Positions 39,882 to 41,100 of a stretch of DNA of 41,100 nt are shown here, piece after piece. Below the pieces are notes generated by a model. It ran no database searches, had not been told where the DNA came from, and saw only the letters and a list, made by a program, of their open reading frames with translations. This DNA comes from a virus. The translations under genes and the position numbers were made by a program. Location: IMG/VR virus record IMGVR_UViG_3300009537_000057, positions 1 to 41,100 of that record; one strand, written 5' to 3'. Each line of letters opens with the position of its first letter. Position 1 is the stretch's first letter.

Positions 39882-40316
39882 ATGGCAGGCAAGGCGAACT
39901 TGGCGGCACTCACGGCGGGTTACACGCCACCCGCGCCCAAGGCCGCGCCCAAGACCAAGGCGCGCAAGACCGTGCTCGCGCAAGTAAGCGCGGCGCTTTT
40001 CGGCAGGTTCATGGCCGACGGCCAGACTGGCGAGTCGCAGGCGCTAGAGGCGTCGCTCGACGCCCGCGGCGCGAGCTCCCACGTGTGGGTTCTTGACGCA
40101 CAGGTGCCCACGGAAGCGCCCGACCGCGAGAACTGGGCACTGGCGCTTGTGTACTACGGCTCCGAGGTCGGTAGCACCGAGAAGAGCAGTCATCGCGTGA
40201 ACTCGCACGGCTCAACGATCCGCTTCGATGCGGATGGCGAGATCGTGCGGATGCAGGTTCTCGCGAGCGTGCGCCTACCGGACGCGGACGACGCGAAACC
40301 ACGCAAGCGCGCCTAA
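39882..40316 (+). CDS. Hypothetical protein with Lys/Pro/Ala N-terminal tail
   Basis: 144 residues from ATG 39882 with GGAGG 6 nt upstream. Residues 15-30 are a basic, Pro-rich tail (PPAPKAAPKTKARKT). A compact domain follows (VLAQVSAALFGRFMADGQTG ... WALALVYYGSEVGSTEKSSH), with a beta-rich end and a basic C-terminus (KPRKRA). No family recognised. A hairpin follows the stop. Confidence 0.65.
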   Translation: MAGKANLAALTAGYTPPAPKAAPKTKARKTVLAQVSAALFGRFMADGQTGESQALEASLDARGASSHVWVLDAQVPTEAPDRENWALALVYYGSEVGSTEKSSHRVNSHGSTIRFDADGEIVRMQVLASVRLPDADDAKPRKRA

Positions 40317-40362
40317 GCGCCCACACAACCGCATAGCTCCCCGCGGCACACGCGGGTGTAGG

Positions 40363-40386
40363 CAAGCGCCCCCGATGGGGCGCTTG
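40363..40386 (+). terminator. GC hairpin after the last rightward gene
   Basis: CAAGCGCCCC (40363-40372), loop CGAT, GGGGCGCTTG (40377-40386 with two bases flanking): a perfect 10-bp stem with a tetraloop. No T tract follows, so termination may need a factor. It is the only structured element in the 637-bp gap 40317-40953. Confidence 0.55.
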
Positions 40387-40940
40387 TCGCGTCTCCCACC
40401 CGTCGCGTGATCCTGCTGGACCCGAATACCCACAACGCCAGCCGTCGCCCGCGCCGCATCGCCACACGCGGCAGCCCCCCCGCCGCACCGCACGCGATCC
40501 GGCACACGTCGCCCACTCGCCACCCGCGGCCAGCTCCGCGCGGCAGGGTTGGCGGAGCCGTTCCTGCCGCGGGAGCTGGCACTGATCGGAGCCCGGACGG
40601 TGGCGAGACCGCGAGCGGATGGCTTGGAAGAATCTCACGGACCTAGAGCACTAGCATGACTCTTGCCGCGCGCCACGCGGGCGCATGCACGGGCGCACGT
40701 GCGCCGGTGCCCGCGTGCCCGCTCCGCGGCCACAGCGCCGCGGCGCTGATCGCCCGCGACCGCGCCCGCCCGCGGCGCATGGGCACGCGTGCCCGCGTCA
40801 TGCGCGCATGCGCGCAGGCCCGCGGGCGCACCACGCGGGCGCACGAGCCAGCGCACTCCCCCCCGCAACCCCCACCACGTCACAACAGAGAGCACCACAC
40901 TACATCAAGGGACCCTACGCGCCCAAAATTTGCTCCCAGC
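40387..40940. other. Extremely GC-rich stretch with no credible gene
   Basis: About 550 bp, by eye the most GC-rich of the window between 40650 and 40860 (GCGC, CGCGG, GCGCACG words). Open frames exist on both strands but their translations are Arg/Pro/Ala/His low-complexity and none has an SD. From about 40860 the sequence becomes C/A-rich and from about 40920 AT-rich. I see no tRNA, repeat array or promoter that I would defend. Confidence 0.5.
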
Positions 40941-40953
40941 GAGGTGAAACACA

Positions 40954-41088
40954 ATGAAAGTTTATGATTACTTACTGAAAACAAGAGAAGGTTTTTTATT
41001 AGTTGCACTTATTGGAATGATTTTCATTGAGTATATGATGTTTTATGCTTTCTTGTTTTCAGAATATAAACTCCTTTCTTTCTTTTAA
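40954..41088 (+). CDS. Small membrane protein (44 residues) in AT-rich DNA
   Basis: ATG at 40954, GAGGTG about 7 nt upstream, stop TAA at 41086-41088. The protein (MKVYDYLLKTREGFLLVALI ... MMFYAFLFSEYKLLSFF) is strongly hydrophobic with two TM-like stretches and Lys/Tyr-rich ends. Codons are A/T-ending (TTA, TTT, ATT, GAA), wholly unlike every other gene here. This looks like DNA from a low-GC organism joined to the phage sequence, whether by recombination, mobile element or assembly error. Confidence 0.5.
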   Translation: MKVYDYLLKTREGFLLVALIGMIFIEYMMFYAFLFSEYKLLSFF

Positions 41089-41100
41089 GGTAGCGTCTTC

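Noticed and set aside
40009-40638. 209-codon minus-strand frame at the right end
   Set aside because: Arg/Ala/Cys-rich low-complexity translation, antisense to a gene with a good SD.

Overview
The window looks like most of the genome of an uncultured tailed bacteriophage with a high-GC genome. Genes are densely packed, with many ATGA or GTGA stop/start overlaps and Shine-Dalgarno (SD) sites. A recognisable order of terminase, portal, scaffold, capsid, head-tail connector, fibre and lysis genes runs left to right. I found no tape-measure, tail-tube or sheath gene, but there is a 2622-residue protein between the portal-side genes and the scaffold. This fits a short-tailed (podovirus-like) particle carrying a large internal or ejected protein; that morphology is an inference. 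The host cannot be named. A Pro/Thr-rich secreted protein at the left edge hints at an envelope that uses such linkers.

Layout: (i) 1-2351, minus strand: a small-gene operon ending in a secreted protein with a proline-rich stalk. (ii) 2449-28227, plus strand: TerL, portal, an unknown protein, the giant protein, scaffold, major capsid protein, cement protein, three glycosyltransferase-type genes, small connector-region genes, tail/fibre proteins, and a lysis cassette of TIM-barrel-like lysin, XhlA-like protein and holin. A strong bidirectional terminator at 28254-28289 closes this arm. (iii) 28334-38751, minus strand: the early/replication-type arm. It holds a DnaB-like helicase, an endonuclease overprinted on its 3' end, zinc-ribbon proteins, a stand-alone LexA-type winged helix, a MoxR AAA+ ATPase with a von Willebrand A (MIDAS) partner, and many small coupled genes, some of them tiny membrane proteins. 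(iv) 38752-39091: a divergent control region. (v) 39092-40316, plus strand: two hypothetical genes separated by a GC-rich repeat tract. (vi) 40317-41100: about 600 bp of extremely GC-rich DNA without a credible gene, then an abrupt switch to AT-rich DNA holding a 44-residue membrane-protein ORF.

The most unusual content is regulatory. An 18-bp palindrome, TTTTGGTACGTACCAAAA with central variants (site A), occurs nine times, in leader or intergenic regions of both strands and also inside three genes. A second, directional element, TAGTAC-N7-CTAT(T/A) (site B), occurs at least eight times counting both orientations of one divergent copy, with invariant spacing. It sits just upstream of several transcription units, twice very close to the start codon, and resembles a T7-type single-subunit RNA polymerase promoter (TAATAC-N6-CTATAG), although no such polymerase is in the window. 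Together A and B look like a genome-wide phage regulon. The 74-residue LexA-type protein at 32970-33194 is the obvious local candidate for a DNA-binding regulator.

No small terminase, DNA polymerase, primase, integrase, tRNA gene or CRISPR array was found, so the genome probably continues beyond the window or relies on the host for those functions.
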